Positions 25,975-35,669 of a stretch of 64,000 bases of DNA are shown here, piece after piece. The notes beneath the pieces were generated by a model that was not told the DNA's origin, made no database searches, and saw only the letters and a list, made by a program, of their open reading frames with translations. The stretch is taken from NCBI GenBank assembly GCA_003353845.1, contig PIVT01000008.1, forward strand, positions 26,924-90,923, given 5' to 3'. Origin of the DNA: Pseudomonadota bacterium (lineage in GTDB: Bacteria > Myxococcota_A > UBA9160 > JADFDR01). A program made the position numbers and the translations under genes. Position 1 is the first letter of the stretch. Each line of letters starts with the position of its first letter.

Positions 25975-28866
25975 ATGTCAATGGGCGCCAGGGCGCAGTA
26001 TCGGGGATTCAAATTGCGAAGCGCTCAACATAAACTCCTACCGAGTCGAGTCGGTCGCCGCTTCCTCCTACTCTTCCTCATTCTCGCGGTCTTCCCCATC
26101 GGCGGCATTTCAATCCTCAGTTTCAACCACGTCTCTAGCGAGTTTTACCACGAGACCCATAATCGCCTACACAAGGCCAGCAAATCCGTGGCGCGCAGCT
26201 TGCTGAATGAGGTGGAGCAGTTCGAGGAACAGCTCGACCGCGCAGCCGCCCTTCAATCCGACCCCACGGCACCCTCCCTCTTCCGCAATTCCTTTGAAGC
26301 GGTGACCTCGATCAACGCCGCTGGCAAAACGAAACCCCTGCTAGGTCCAATCATCGAAGCCCCCGTTTTAAATGCTGGGAAACAAGAAAGGCTTGCGCTA
26401 GGAAAGCCCCTGCTCTTATCCACCCTCAACTCACTCGGTGAAACTCGCCTTCTCCTAATGAAGGAGTATCCGAACAAGCAGGGCGGCCAAGAGTGGTTCA
26501 TTGCCGCCATCAAGCCACAGGAGCTTTTCAGTCTTCCCCGAGAAGACATGCTCCCCCCTCACTCGGATTACTGCATCCTGACGCCTGGACTGAAACCGTT
26601 GCACTGCTCCGGAAACCTAGAGCGCGACATTTCTGGCAACCTGCAAGCCAATGCCCCACTGGCAGAGCTGTCCAGTACCAAACCCGGAACCTTTGACTTC
26701 CTCAGGGCTGAAAAAAACCCTCAGATTGCAGGACACTGGTCACTTTCAATGGAGTCACAATACGATGCTACGGGGTGGGTGGTTCTCGTGTCCGAGCCAC
26801 GCTCCGTCGTCTTAGGGCCCCTTCGAGTCTACTGGACTCTCTTCCCTCTGTTGGTTGCTTTGAGTCTATTCTTGGTGTGCCTCCTGGGCCTCCACTTGAT
26901 TCGACGAATGCTCGCTCCTCTCGAACACATGCAGGCCGGCGCACAGCGCATTGCCCAACGCGATTTCAGCCAGCCAATTGTAGTGGAAGAAGGGAACGAG
27001 TTCAGAGACCTGGCTACCTCTCTAAACAACATGGCTGAAGAGCTGAATGATCAGTTTTCCTCCTTGTCAACCATGATCGAAATAGATCGATTAATTCTTA
27101 CTGGCTCGGATTCAGAAACCATTATCGACGTCACCCTGGCATGCATCCCCGACTTGTACAAGTGCGACGCAGTCGCCCTCATGCTCTGCGAATCAGACAG
27201 TTCGGATGTTTACAAAGCCTACATTTCTTTCCATGCCAACCAAATCGACAAGGTGCTTGAAATTCCCTTGTTAAGTACAGCTGAATGCAGCCACCTTCAT
27301 ATTGCAAACGCCGGGTTGACCGTGAATCTCGAAGACACCCACCCGACTTATCTGCACTCCTTTAAGCAGGCGGGCATACGGGAAGCTGTGGTCTTTCCCA
27401 TCACTCGCAACCGCCGTATCGATGGGCTCATTGCTATCGGCCACAAGGCAAAAGGGGTCATCGATAGGGAACGCACTGTCTTTATCAGGCAGTTAGCAGA
27501 TCAAGTGGGCATTGCTGTTGACCGTGCTCGCACCTTGGAAGAAAAACGCAGGTTGGCCTATTACGATAACTTGACAGATCTTCCCAATCGCATCTTGTTC
27601 AAGGAGCACCTGGCTCAAGAACTGCGCAACACCAAGCGCCGCAAACAAGAGTTGGCTGTCTGTCTGCTCGATCTCGACGGCTTTAAGCGTATCAACGATA
27701 CCCTCGGACACGATGCCGGAGACCGCTTTTTGTGTTGTGTGAGTGAGCGTGTGTCACGTTATGTCGAGTTCGACAAGATTGCACGTTTCGGGGGAGACGA
27801 ATTTGCGCTTTATTTTACGGAGCTGACTTCCCGCGAAGCTCCCGCGTATATCATCCAACTCATCTTAGACGCCTTGTCTCAGCCCTTTTCTCTACTTGGG
27901 ACAGAGATGTTCATTACGGCTAGCGTGGGGATCTCCATCTACCCGACCGATGGCGATACCGTCGAGGAATTGATCAAGAATGCCGATTCCGCGTTGTATC
28001 ACGCCAAAGACACTGGCAAAAACAATTTCCAATTTTTCCGTGAAGAGCTGAACACCAAAGTGATTGAACATTTCAACATGGCCAACTCCCTCCGCGCAGC
28101 TGTCGACAATGATGAGTTCCGAGTCTACTACCAACCGGTCGTGGAAACCGAGACCGATGAAATAGTTGGCTTTGAGGCCCTGTTGCGCTGGCAAAAACCC
28201 GACGGTCACCTTGTCGCACCCGACGACTTCCTCACGGTCGCCGAAGAAACGGGCTTAATCGTCCCCATCGGAACTTTTGTCGTACGGGAAGCTTGTCGCC
28301 AACTGCGTTTTTGGCACGACTCGGGTTTCGAAGACCTCACCATGGCCGTCAACCTGTCGAGCCGACAATTCCGTGAAGACAATCTGGTCGGTGTTGTACG
28401 GGGAGCTCTTTCCCTCGCGGACCTCGACCCTCGCTTCCTGCATTTAGAATTAACTGAGAGCATATTGATGGAGTCGAGTCAGATGACGCTGGATACTCTC
28501 AGCGAATTTCGACGGATGGGGATTCGCATCGCTATCGATGACTTTGGAACCGGTTACTCATCACTTAGCTATCTACAAAAATTCCAATTGGATGAATTGA
28601 AAATCGATCGAAGCTTCATCAAGGACATCGCACGCAATCCCAACGATGCTTCCATCACACGAGCCATTATTCTCATGGCACACAGTCTCGGGCTTGAAAT
28701 CATTGCCGAGGGGATCGAAACCGAAGCTCAAAAAGAATTCATCCGAGAGCATGGCTGCCGCTTTGCTCAAGGCTATCTCTATAGTCGTCCGGTGCCAGCG
28801 GAGGAAATCAGCAAGGTATTGGTTGAACGGCAAAGCAGCACGACCTACTCCGACTCTGACGAATAA
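25975..28866 (+). CDS. Membrane-bound c-di-GMP enzyme: HAMP-GAF-GGDEF-EAL
   Basis: 963 aa. A first membrane helix (FLLLFLILAVFPIGGISIL), a periplasmic sensor of about 240 residues, a second helix near 295 (LFPLLVALSLFLVCLLGL), a HAMP linker, a GAF domain (about 370-520), then GGDEF (540-695) and EAL (700-955). The cyclase site is an intact RFGGDEF, with DLDGFKRINDTLGHDAGD. The RxxD inhibitory site is absent (VEFD instead). The phosphodiesterase residues are intact: FEALLRW, LELTES, DDFGTGYSSL, ELKIDRSF and AEGIET. It could make or break c-di-GMP. No strong ribosome site precedes the ATG. Its 3' end overlaps the convergent kinase gene by 22 bases. Confidence 0.95.
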   Translation: MSMGARAQYRGFKLRSAQHKLLPSRVGRRFLLLFLILAVFPIGGISILSFNHVSSEFYHETHNRLHKASKSVARSLLNEVEQFEEQLDRAAALQSDPTAPSLFRNSFEAVTSINAAGKTKPLLGPIIEAPVLNAGKQERLALGKPLLLSTLNSLGETRLLLMKEYPNKQGGQEWFIAAIKPQELFSLPREDMLPPHSDYCILTPGLKPLHCSGNLERDISGNLQANAPLAELSSTKPGTFDFLRAEKNPQIAGHWSLSMESQYDATGWVVLVSEPRSVVLGPLRVYWTLFPLLVALSLFLVCLLGLHLIRRMLAPLEHMQAGAQRIAQRDFSQPIVVEEGNEFRDLATSLNNMAEELNDQFSSLSTMIEIDRLILTGSDSETIIDVTLACIPDLYKCDAVALMLCESDSSDVYKAYISFHANQIDKVLEIPLLSTAECSHLHIANAGLTVNLEDTHPTYLHSFKQAGIREAVVFPITRNRRIDGLIAIGHKAKGVIDRERTVFIRQLADQVGIAVDRARTLEEKRRLAYYDNLTDLPNRILFKEHLAQELRNTKRRKQELAVCLLDLDGFKRINDTLGHDAGDRFLCCVSERVSRYVEFDKIARFGGDEFALYFTELTSREAPAYIIQLILDALSQPFSLLGTEMFITASVGISIYPTDGDTVEELIKNADSALYHAKDTGKNNFQFFREELNTKVIEHFNMANSLRAAVDNDEFRVYYQPVVETETDEIVGFEALLRWQKPDGHLVAPDDFLTVAEETGLIVPIGTFVVREACRQLRFWHDSGFEDLTMAVNLSSRQFREDNLVGVVRGALSLADLDPRFLHLELTESILMESSQMTLDTLSEFRRMGIRIAIDDFGTGYSSLSYLQKFQLDELKIDRSFIKDIARNPNDASITRAIILMAHSLGLEIIAEGIETEAQKEFIREHGCRFAQGYLYSRPVPAEEISKVLVERQSSTTYSDSDE

Positions 28867-30863
28867 GGAAGCGACGCTGTAAAGGTGGCCCCCTTCCCCG
28901 CCCCCTGACTTTCTGCGCGCATCCAACCACCCATCTCTCGAACGAATTCATTGCAACTATGCAGGCCTAAACCGGTGCCCTCGCCTTTGCGACTGTAGCC
29001 CTTGTCAAAAACACGGCCCAGATCATCTTCCTCAATCCCACTGCCGTTGTCCGAGAACTGAATATGAATCGCATCGTCCGACAAGGTCGTTGAAATGACA
29101 AGCCGGCGCGTATCGCTAGCGGTTGAAAGCAACGCTTCGCAGGAACTCTTTATTAAATTTAGAAACACCTGAAGTAGCTTTGTTCGATTGACCTTAATCA
29201 AAAGCATCGCTCGAAAACGTCTTTCGACGACCACTGAATGACTATGTATCAGCTCGTCTTGGATCACGATGGAATCTTTCAAAACACGATTCACATCCAA
29301 CTCTTCGGTCTCTACCCCGAGCCCACTGAAGGCTTGCTGTGCCTCGATGGCTTCGCGAATAATATTGATTTTGTCGATCAGCCTCTCTGCCGAATGAATG
29401 ATTTCCTTGTTCTCACTCTGCAAAACAGCCTCTAGTTCGAGATAGTAATCTAGAAGTGTCTCACCACGCGGATCGGTGGAAATAAACTCAACCTTCTGGT
29501 TACTGTGGTCGCGAAGCATCTGATTGGCCTCACTGTACTTCACAAGCTTTGTATCCGTAGCACAGCGATGAATAACCTCGGCTGAAGTGATGACACTGGT
29601 GAGTACGTTGCCGACATTATGCAATGCAGATGTTGTCGCCTCAGCCATCCCTGCACGACGCGCCTGTGAAACCAACTCCGATTGCGCCTGCTTTAGTTTC
29701 CCATGCGCAAGTTCTGCGGATTCCTTCGCTCGCTGCAATTGCACCCGCGTCTCTCTCATCGCCGTGATATCGGTACCAATACTCAGCGCTTCTCTCTCAT
29801 GACTCTTCTCATCAATAAAAATCTTATTGGTCCAAGCCACCCAGAGCCGACTCCCGTCTTTGCGCATATTCTCATTTTCGTTGTATTCGTAGGCCGTAGG
29901 AGCTTTACAAATGTCATCCATCAGGGGCCGCAGATCTCGGCCTCCACTCTCGGTGACCGGCACAATGGTACCCACCACATGCTTGCCCAGGATTTCGTCG
30001 CGCTGAAATCCGAAAACCTTCTCCGCAAACTCATTGAAATAAGTAATGCGGCCTTCTCCGTCCCAGCGCAAAATAATGGAGTTGGCATTTTCCACGAGTT
30101 CCTGGTATCGACTGCGCTCCCTTTCAAGCGCCACCTTCTGCACTTCGAGTTCACGAGTTCGATATTTGACGCGCTCCTCTAGCGTGTCCATCACAAAGTG
30201 TTTCTCAGCCGTCTCCTCGGTTGCTCGCACCAGGGCCTTCTCATTGATGGAACGTACCGTGCTCGTCACAATATAAATCAAGACAATGGCCAGAAAGTTG
30301 TCGCTGAAATACTCTCCTGCGTGTTCACGACCAAAGGAGGCGCTGCTGTGCATCCTCAAAGAAAAGGCGGCCAACAAACCAAGGTTCACAATAAAAATCG
30401 CAGGCACTGCGAAACGTTGAGGACTGCACAGAAAAGCAGCGATCACCAAGATGGCATAAACAAACACCACCGAATCTGTCGCGGTAATCGGATCGGAAGC
30501 GAAGTTCAATTCCGCGTACATGACAAACCAGATGGTGCCCGTGCCGAGAATTACCAGACCATTAATGGCCCAGTTCAGCAATCCCCATCCCAGCAAACGG
30601 ATAATAAAAAAGACGATGGCCACAGCGATGAGCAGCGGCCCGACCAGATAGGTGTAGGGGGGGCCATTAACGAAGTAGAGATAGGCTGCCGCAATCGAGA
30701 TCACACAAACGGCCATGCTACAAAGCAGATATACGGCTTGCGCCCTTTGAAGCTGGCCGTTGTCCTGTTCCGCATACTGTGCGATAGGCCGAAAGTACCA
30801 TTCTCGAATTTTGCTAAACCGCCCCGTCAAAACCATGCCTGTTAGTATATTCAAAGAGTTCAA
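28845..30863 (-). CDS. PAS-domain sensor histidine kinase with altered N box
   Basis: 672 aa: about six membrane helices (40-215), a coiled coil, a PAS domain (about 255-380) and a C-terminal kinase core. The phospho-acceptor region reads AGMAEATTSALHNVGNVLTS, the LHNVGN subtype. The ATPase domain has DNGSGIEEDDLGRVFDKGY and GEGTGLGLH, but the N box reads NLIKSSCEAL where NLxxNAxEA is expected, so the metal-binding Asn is Ser. The start is a TTG at 30863 with AGAGG upstream, or the ATG at 30836. No response-regulator gene is adjacent, so this is an orphan kinase. Confidence 0.9.
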   Translation of the reverse strand: MNSLNILTGMVLTGRFSKIREWYFRPIAQYAEQDNGQLQRAQAVYLLCSMAVCVISIAAAYLYFVNGPPYTYLVGPLLIAVAIVFFIIRLLGWGLLNWAINGLVILGTGTIWFVMYAELNFASDPITATDSVVFVYAILVIAAFLCSPQRFAVPAIFIVNLGLLAAFSLRMHSSASFGREHAGEYFSDNFLAIVLIYIVTSTVRSINEKALVRATEETAEKHFVMDTLEERVKYRTRELEVQKVALERERSRYQELVENANSIILRWDGEGRITYFNEFAEKVFGFQRDEILGKHVVGTIVPVTESGGRDLRPLMDDICKAPTAYEYNENENMRKDGSRLWVAWTNKIFIDEKSHEREALSIGTDITAMRETRVQLQRAKESAELAHGKLKQAQSELVSQARRAGMAEATTSALHNVGNVLTSVITSAEVIHRCATDTKLVKYSEANQMLRDHSNQKVEFISTDPRGETLLDYYLELEAVLQSENKEIIHSAERLIDKINIIREAIEAQQAFSGLGVETEELDVNRVLKDSIVIQDELIHSHSVVVERRFRAMLLIKVNRTKLLQVFLNLIKSSCEALLSTASDTRRLVISTTLSDDAIHIQFSDNGSGIEEDDLGRVFDKGYSRKGEGTGLGLHSCNEFVREMGGWMRAESQGAGKGATFTASLPYSSESE

Positions 30864-30910
30864 GGCGGGAACCTCTAAAATCCCTGAAAGATCCCGATAG
30901 ATTCAATTGT

Positions 30911-32143
30911 TCAAGAAGCATCCGGGTCTCGCTCATCTCTCCGGGCCCGAAAACCAGCCGCCTCCAAACCTGCCAGGATCTCGTCGACATGGGTCGCGCC
31001 ACGCGCTTGAATCACGAATACCACCTCCGCTGCCCGCAAAGGCAGGCCTGAGAAGGCCCGTTGGTGATGGACTTCGACGATATTACCTTGGGCGTCAGCT
31101 AGGGATTGAGCCGCCTGAGCCAACGCACCTGGACGATCATGCATCTCAACCCTCAACCTCACCAATCGGCCAGAACGCGCCAATCCCCGCTCAATCACGG
31201 AGGACAGAGGCAGCATGTCGATATTTCCACCCGACAAGACCAACCCCACATTCTTCCCGGCAAATCGATCCCCAGCATCCAAAAGGGCCGCCAAGCCAGC
31301 CGCCCCGGCACCTTCGACGACTGTCTTCTCTCTTTCGAGCAACAGCAAGATCGCCTCTTCCAACCCGGGTTCGTCAACGACCAGTAGCTCATCGACCCAT
31401 TCTCTTACAATTTCTCGTGTGATGACTCCTGGTTCTACAACCGCGATTCCCTCGGCCAAGGTGGACCGGCCACATTGAATGGGATCTCCCGCCAGCACCT
31501 GCTTCATGCTGGGATAGCGATCGCTCTGCACTCCGATCACTTGAATACCTGGCTTCAGACTTTTTGCAGCGATGGCCATGCCTGAAATCAGACCGCCTCC
31601 ACCCACGGGTACGAGCAAAGCATCCAACTCCGGAACTTCTTCAATCATCTCCAAGGCGATACTGCCCTGCCCACAAATGATATCGGGATCGTCATAAGGA
31701 TGAATGAACGCCAAGCCTTCATCGGACGCCATCTGCTCTGCACATGCACGTGCTTGGGATAGATCGTCACCTTCGACAAACACACTGGCGCCAAAGGCAC
31801 GCGTACGCTCGACCTTCACATTTGGCGTGAAGCGCGGCATGACGATGGTTGAGGGGATGCCCAAGCGTTGAGCGTGCCGTGCCACCGCCTGCGCGTGGTT
31901 GCCCGCCGACATGGCAATCACGCCAGCTTTGCGGGCAACGGCACCAAGACGATCAAGTTTTATTAATGCCCCGCGTTCTTTAAAAGCACCTGTCACTTGA
32001 AGGTTCTCGTACTTCAGGAAAACATTCGCACCGCTAATCTCAGAAAGAGCGATCGACTCAGCGCAGGGGGTACGGCGCAGATTCTCGTCGATCACCTGCG
32101 CAGCGGACCTGATCTGATCCAGCGAAAGTTCGGTCTGAGCCAT
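30911..32143 (-). CDS. ilvA: Threonine ammonia-lyase (threonine dehydratase)
   Basis: A PLP enzyme turning threonine into 2-oxobutanoate and ammonia, the entry to isoleucine synthesis. The PLP lysine lies in VTGAFKERGA, the SAGNHAQAVA substrate loop follows and the phosphate-binding GGGGLISGM is intact. The last 80 residues form an ACT-type domain (VRLRVEMHDRPGALAQAAQ), so this resembles the 400-residue form rather than the long E. coli enzyme. Whether it is biosynthetic or catabolic cannot be decided from this alone; no other ilv gene is near. Confidence 0.93.
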   Translation of the reverse strand: MAQTELSLDQIRSAAQVIDENLRRTPCAESIALSEISGANVFLKYENLQVTGAFKERGALIKLDRLGAVARKAGVIAMSAGNHAQAVARHAQRLGIPSTIVMPRFTPNVKVERTRAFGASVFVEGDDLSQARACAEQMASDEGLAFIHPYDDPDIICGQGSIALEMIEEVPELDALLVPVGGGGLISGMAIAAKSLKPGIQVIGVQSDRYPSMKQVLAGDPIQCGRSTLAEGIAVVEPGVITREIVREWVDELLVVDEPGLEEAILLLLEREKTVVEGAGAAGLAALLDAGDRFAGKNVGLVLSGGNIDMLPLSSVIERGLARSGRLVRLRVEMHDRPGALAQAAQSLADAQGNIVEVHHQRAFSGLPLRAAEVVFVIQARGATHVDEILAGLEAAGFRARRDERDPDAS

Positions 32144-32321
32144 ACACGTGATTCCGATCGGTTAACGCAATAGAGATATCGTCTTTTTATTATGAAGTAT
32201 CCTGTAACTCATTGCCGCAGATCTTTCTGCATTTCTCAAGCCCGTAACCTTCGTGAGCCCTTTGGCCTTCCAGGCAACTCTATAATAAATCCGTTATTCT
32301 ATTAGGCTAGCCACCAGAGAG

Positions 32322-32654
32322 ATGCACCGGGCAATTCTCAAGGCGGCCTACCCTCGCAAGGATGAGGGACCGAGGATAAAGCACGTGGTACGTTGGATTA
32401 TTGGAATACTATTGACGGTTGGCATCGTCGCCGGGTTGACCTTCACCACTCTCCAAAGCAATCAAATTGAGTGCAATGCCTGCGTTAAATTCGGCGGGAA
32501 TGAAGTTTTTTGCGCGAAGGCGGCGGCCACCAACGAAGAGGAAGCCAGATCCACCGCGATCTACACAGCTTGCGCTTCGGTCACTAGCGGCGTCACCGAG
32601 GTCATTGCCTGCAAAAACAAGCGACCCGTTTCAATGCACTGCGAGACTCCCTAG
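32322..32654 (+). CDS. Small membrane-anchored cysteine-rich protein
   Basis: Up to 110 aa, with one membrane helix (VVRWIIGILLTVGIVAGLTF) and an outside domain with six cysteines: IECNACVKFGG, VFCAKAA, YTACASV, IACKNK and MHCETP, plus an EEARSTA helix. The spacing suggests disulfides or a metal site. It resembles a conserved hypothetical family I have seen in proteobacteria but cannot name. The GTG at 32385, with GAGG upstream, would remove 21 residues and may be the true start. TATAAT at 32281-32286 could be a -10 box. Confidence 0.7.
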   Translation: MHRAILKAAYPRKDEGPRIKHVVRWIIGILLTVGIVAGLTFTTLQSNQIECNACVKFGGNEVFCAKAAATNEEEARSTAIYTACASVTSGVTEVIACKNKRPVSMHCETP

Positions 32655-32691
32655 TCCGGGCCAGGCCTTCTGCGCTTTCAGGATTATTCGC

Positions 32692-34236
32692 TCACTCAAT
32701 TCCCAACAAGACATAAGAAATATAATGCTGATTGATTTCACTTACGTACTTCACGGCTTCTGTTTTATGCATGGATAAAAGCGCCATCTCCACATGTTGG
32801 AACCAACGGTTGGGATCCAAGCCCATTTCCCGGGCACGAGTACGAGCACGCAAGAGAGTTCGCGGACCCGCGTTATAGGCCGCCAGGCTCATACGAATAC
32901 GTTCAGGTTCGCTCATTTCCTCCAGGTTATCGAAATAGCGACCCTTGATCCAAGCGAGATATTTGATCCCAGCGTGAATATTGTTCGCCGTGTTCTTCTC
33001 GCCCGCGATATCGGGGATATTGATATACGGTTCTCGAGCGGTTTCGGGTTTGATTTGGAACATCCCGGTTGCCCCCGAAGGATTCATGGCACTTTGTTTG
33101 AATCCTGATTCTTGGTAGGCCAAAGCCGCCATCAACCTCCAATCGAACCCGTATTGGGATGCATACTTTTTAATTATTTCGTCGTAGGCTGAAAGACGAT
33201 TCCCTTCGCTTGTGCCCACCCGCAACCGCCATTGCCCGGCATGCTCGAAATACTTTTTCACGGCCATATTGCCCAACAAGCTTCCCTGGCGGAAACGTGG
33301 CAAGAAAGCATTGAGTTCTTTCTGCAGCGCCACGCCTTGGGGATGCGTTGCCCAAGCAAGTTTTCCCGCCTCGCGCAGCTTGATCGAGGAAACCACACGC
33401 AGTTCGGGATGGATGACCACCGCCGTGTCAGCCACAACGGAGTCCGCCACAGTGAGCGAAAACCGACCGGCCGCGACCAGGGCCAACACAGCCTCGGTTT
33501 CCAGCCTTTCATCCACGGTTTCAATTTCAATGGGCGCCAGGCTCTCGCCCAGCAATTTTGTATTGGCCAGCAACAGACTTTCGTAATAACTGGTACTTCG
33601 ACGAACAGCAATGCGGGCACCTGACAGGTCTTCGAATTGATTCAAGGGAGGGAAATCGCGATGAGCGATTAAAAGCTCATCGACGGTGCGATAAGGAATG
33701 GTGAAGCGTACTTGACTGGCGCGCTGTTCCGTCTTGGTCAATCGTGCAGCGATGATGTCGCCCTTGCCCGCCAACAGCATGGGAATCATCTGGTCGTTCC
33801 GCACTGGAAGCAATTCAAAACGAATAGCCAGTTTGCCATTCCCATTGCGGTACTTCTCATTGAGGTGCTTGGTGAAGGCCTTCACCATCTCGTACTGGTA
33901 GCCACCGTGCCTACCGTTGTGGATGAAATAGTCAAAAGAATTTTTTGAGGTGAGTACACGCAGATAATTTTTTTCCAACACCGTTTTCAAGTTACCGATG
34001 TAAGGCTCAGCAATCTGGTCGCTCAATAATCCGATTTGGAAATCGGGCTCATCGCCCGTGCCATTCGCAATCTCAGCCGGAAGCATCAGACGACCTTCAA
34101 CTGTGTTCGACGAATCGAGTGTCTTGTCCACGGGGCAACTCTCGCGATACCCCAGTCCAACAAAGCAAGTCAGTGCCACCAAGAAAACGAGGACTCGGAC
34201 CTTGATTCGCCTGGTTAAAACGACCTGAAAGGACAT
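32692..34236 (-). CDS. MltF-like membrane-bound lytic transglycosylase
   Basis: Cleaves peptidoglycan strands with formation of anhydro-sugar ends. After an N-terminal hydrophobic segment (VLVFLVALTCFVGLGY) there is a solute-binding-protein-like domain (about 60-320), then a lysozyme-like SLT domain from 345 with the catalytic glutamate in AYQESGFKQSAMN and the GATGMFQI and AAYNAG motifs. This two-domain layout is that of MltF. The ATG at 34236 lies just after the stop codon of the YceK-like gene, so the two are co-transcribed; a TTG directly before it is an alternative. Confidence 0.92.
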   Translation of the reverse strand: MSFQVVLTRRIKVRVLVFLVALTCFVGLGYRESCPVDKTLDSSNTVEGRLMLPAEIANGTGDEPDFQIGLLSDQIAEPYIGNLKTVLEKNYLRVLTSKNSFDYFIHNGRHGGYQYEMVKAFTKHLNEKYRNGNGKLAIRFELLPVRNDQMIPMLLAGKGDIIAARLTKTEQRASQVRFTIPYRTVDELLIAHRDFPPLNQFEDLSGARIAVRRSTSYYESLLLANTKLLGESLAPIEIETVDERLETEAVLALVAAGRFSLTVADSVVADTAVVIHPELRVVSSIKLREAGKLAWATHPQGVALQKELNAFLPRFRQGSLLGNMAVKKYFEHAGQWRLRVGTSEGNRLSAYDEIIKKYASQYGFDWRLMAALAYQESGFKQSAMNPSGATGMFQIKPETAREPYINIPDIAGEKNTANNIHAGIKYLAWIKGRYFDNLEEMSEPERIRMSLAAYNAGPRTLLRARTRAREMGLDPNRWFQHVEMALLSMHKTEAVKYVSEINQHYISYVLLGIE

Positions 34237-34239
34237 CAA

Positions 34240-34545
34240 TTATTTCTCTTCATCGCTTCCACTACTCATCCAAAAGGTCGCGGGGAGAAGCACGGTATCC
34301 AGAATGGCCGAAAGCGGCATATCCAAAACATTCGCGGTTTTCAGGAACGGATAAACAGTTTTGTTCTTGATTTCATAAAGATTGTACCGAACGCCGCCAT
34401 AGACCTGTCGCGGGGGAGGAGGGTCTTGCTTGCCCGACAAGGACACCAAGGTGCCACAACCCGTCAGGCTGACTAGAAAGCAGCCGAGCAGAGCAGAAGC
34501 TAGCAGTGTAGAAGAAAGACGTGTGCGCAACCTGTTTTCAACCAT
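34240..34545 (-). CDS. YceK/YidQ-like lipoprotein
   Basis: 101 aa from the ATG at 34545. A lipoprotein signal ends at LTGC, followed by GTLVSLSGKQ, YGGVRYNL and a C-terminal LDMPLSAILDTVLLPATF, the pattern of the YceK/DUF1375 family (small lipoproteins of unknown role). A longer frame to 34614 overlaps the upstream YeeE-type gene and lacks support. It stops directly before the transglycosylase gene, which suggests a cell-envelope role. Confidence 0.8.
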   Translation of the reverse strand: MVENRLRTRLSSTLLASALLGCFLVSLTGCGTLVSLSGKQDPPPPRQVYGGVRYNLYEIKNKTVYPFLKTANVLDMPLSAILDTVLLPATFWMSSGSDEEK

Positions 34546-34597
34546 GGCCTCAAGGTAAAAAGAAATAGGCTTGTTGCCAAGCAGCCAATGAAAGGAT

Positions 34598-35050
34598 TCA
34601 TTCACGGCCGTCACAGATTCCAGACCGCTGTTCTAGAATTGGCTGAAGGCCCCACCGGTACAGGCCAATTCCAACAAGCATGGCCAACACAAAAAAAGCT
34701 GCTTCGCTCCGGACGAAGGCCAGGTTCGCCAGAGCCGGACCCGGGCAAAAACCGGCCACTCCCCAACCCACACCAAACAGGCTTGCACCGAGGATCAGTC
34801 TCAGATCCAGGCGATTGCGCGTGGGAAGGGAAAACCCGGCAGCCAGTACGGGCGCCTGGAGTCGACGTGCAAGAAATTGCCCCGCGCTGGAGACCAGAAG
34901 AGCAGCGCCCATCACCAAGGCCAGGCTCGGATCCCAATCACCAGCCACATCCAGAAAGTTCTGCACCTTGGCCGGGTTCATCATCCCCGAAACGGATAGT
35001 CCCATGCCAAATACCAATCCCGACAACAAGGCTATCACGCAGTTCTTCAC
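34598..35050 (-). CDS. YeeE/YedE family membrane protein, second subunit (DUF6691-like)
   Basis: 150 aa with four hydrophobic segments, beginning VIALLSGLVFGMGLSVSGMMNPAKV and containing GVGWGVAGFCPGPALANL, a cysteine-bearing motif of this family. Related proteins such as TsuA import thiosulfate or other sulfur compounds through conserved cysteines. The GTG start overlaps the stop codon of the upstream partner (GTGA). The two half-size proteins likely act together as one transporter. Confidence 0.88.
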   Translation of the reverse strand: MKNCVIALLSGLVFGMGLSVSGMMNPAKVQNFLDVAGDWDPSLALVMGAALLVSSAGQFLARRLQAPVLAAGFSLPTRNRLDLRLILGASLFGVGWGVAGFCPGPALANLAFVRSEAAFFVLAMLVGIGLYRWGLQPILEQRSGICDGRE

Positions 35051-35487
35051 GACCCTGCCCCCAAGCCAAAAAGCTCAGTGTGTCGAATTAAATAAATCGC
35101 CAAGACGCCTGTTCCCATAAATACAAGCGTTGCTACCAAGGAGCGTTTGGAACCTCGCGCCAACCCGCACACCCCATGGCCACTCGTGCATCCACTTCCC
35201 AGTTGTGTTCCGAACCCGACCAGCAAACCGGCAAAAACCAGGCGGGCAGGACTGGCCACGACACTGAAATCTGGAACGCGAATCATCCAAGCGCTCAACC
35301 CGGCCCCCAGAAGGATTCCTGCCAGAAAAAAGAGCCGCCAAACGGAATCTGAATCCGGTTTTGAATAACAACTGCCCAAGATTCCGCTGATGCCGGCAAT
35401 ACGACCGTTAAGGACCCATAAAAGGAGAGCTGCAGAACCTATCAGCAGCCCGCCTAGCATCGAAGACCAAGGTGTAAAAGAGGTCAA
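35047..35487 (-). CDS. YeeE/YedE family membrane protein, first subunit
   Basis: 146 aa with about four membrane segments and the signature [21 protein letters not shown], the cysteine motif of sulfur-compound importers of this family. The TTG start at 35487 has AGGAGGGGGG upstream. It forms a coupled pair with the next gene. The substrate (thiosulfate, sulfide species or other) cannot be told from the sequence; no sulfur enzyme is adjacent. Confidence 0.88.
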   Translation of the reverse strand: MTSFTPWSSMLGGLLIGSAALLLWVLNGRIAGISGILGSCYSKPDSDSVWRLFFLAGILLGAGLSAWMIRVPDFSVVASPARLVFAGLLVGFGTQLGSGCTSGHGVCGLARGSKRSLVATLVFMGTGVLAIYLIRHTELFGLGAGS

Positions 35488-35669
35488 GCCCCCCCTCCTG
35501 TTCGTCCGTTTCCATTTTCATCAACCCAGAAGGAAGTTAGCCGAAAAAGAAAAACCGCGGCAGCCAAGCTACGAAAGCCATTCCTGCGGTAACTTGCCAC
35601 CCTGTGAATATCTGCATTCGTGGTAACTATTGGCGCAGCTACGCATAACGATTTTGGAGCTGGAAACTA

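Noticed and set aside
30814..31002. A short minus-strand frame across the kinase start and the end of ilvA
   Set aside because: It overlaps two well-supported genes in other frames and has no recognisable motif.
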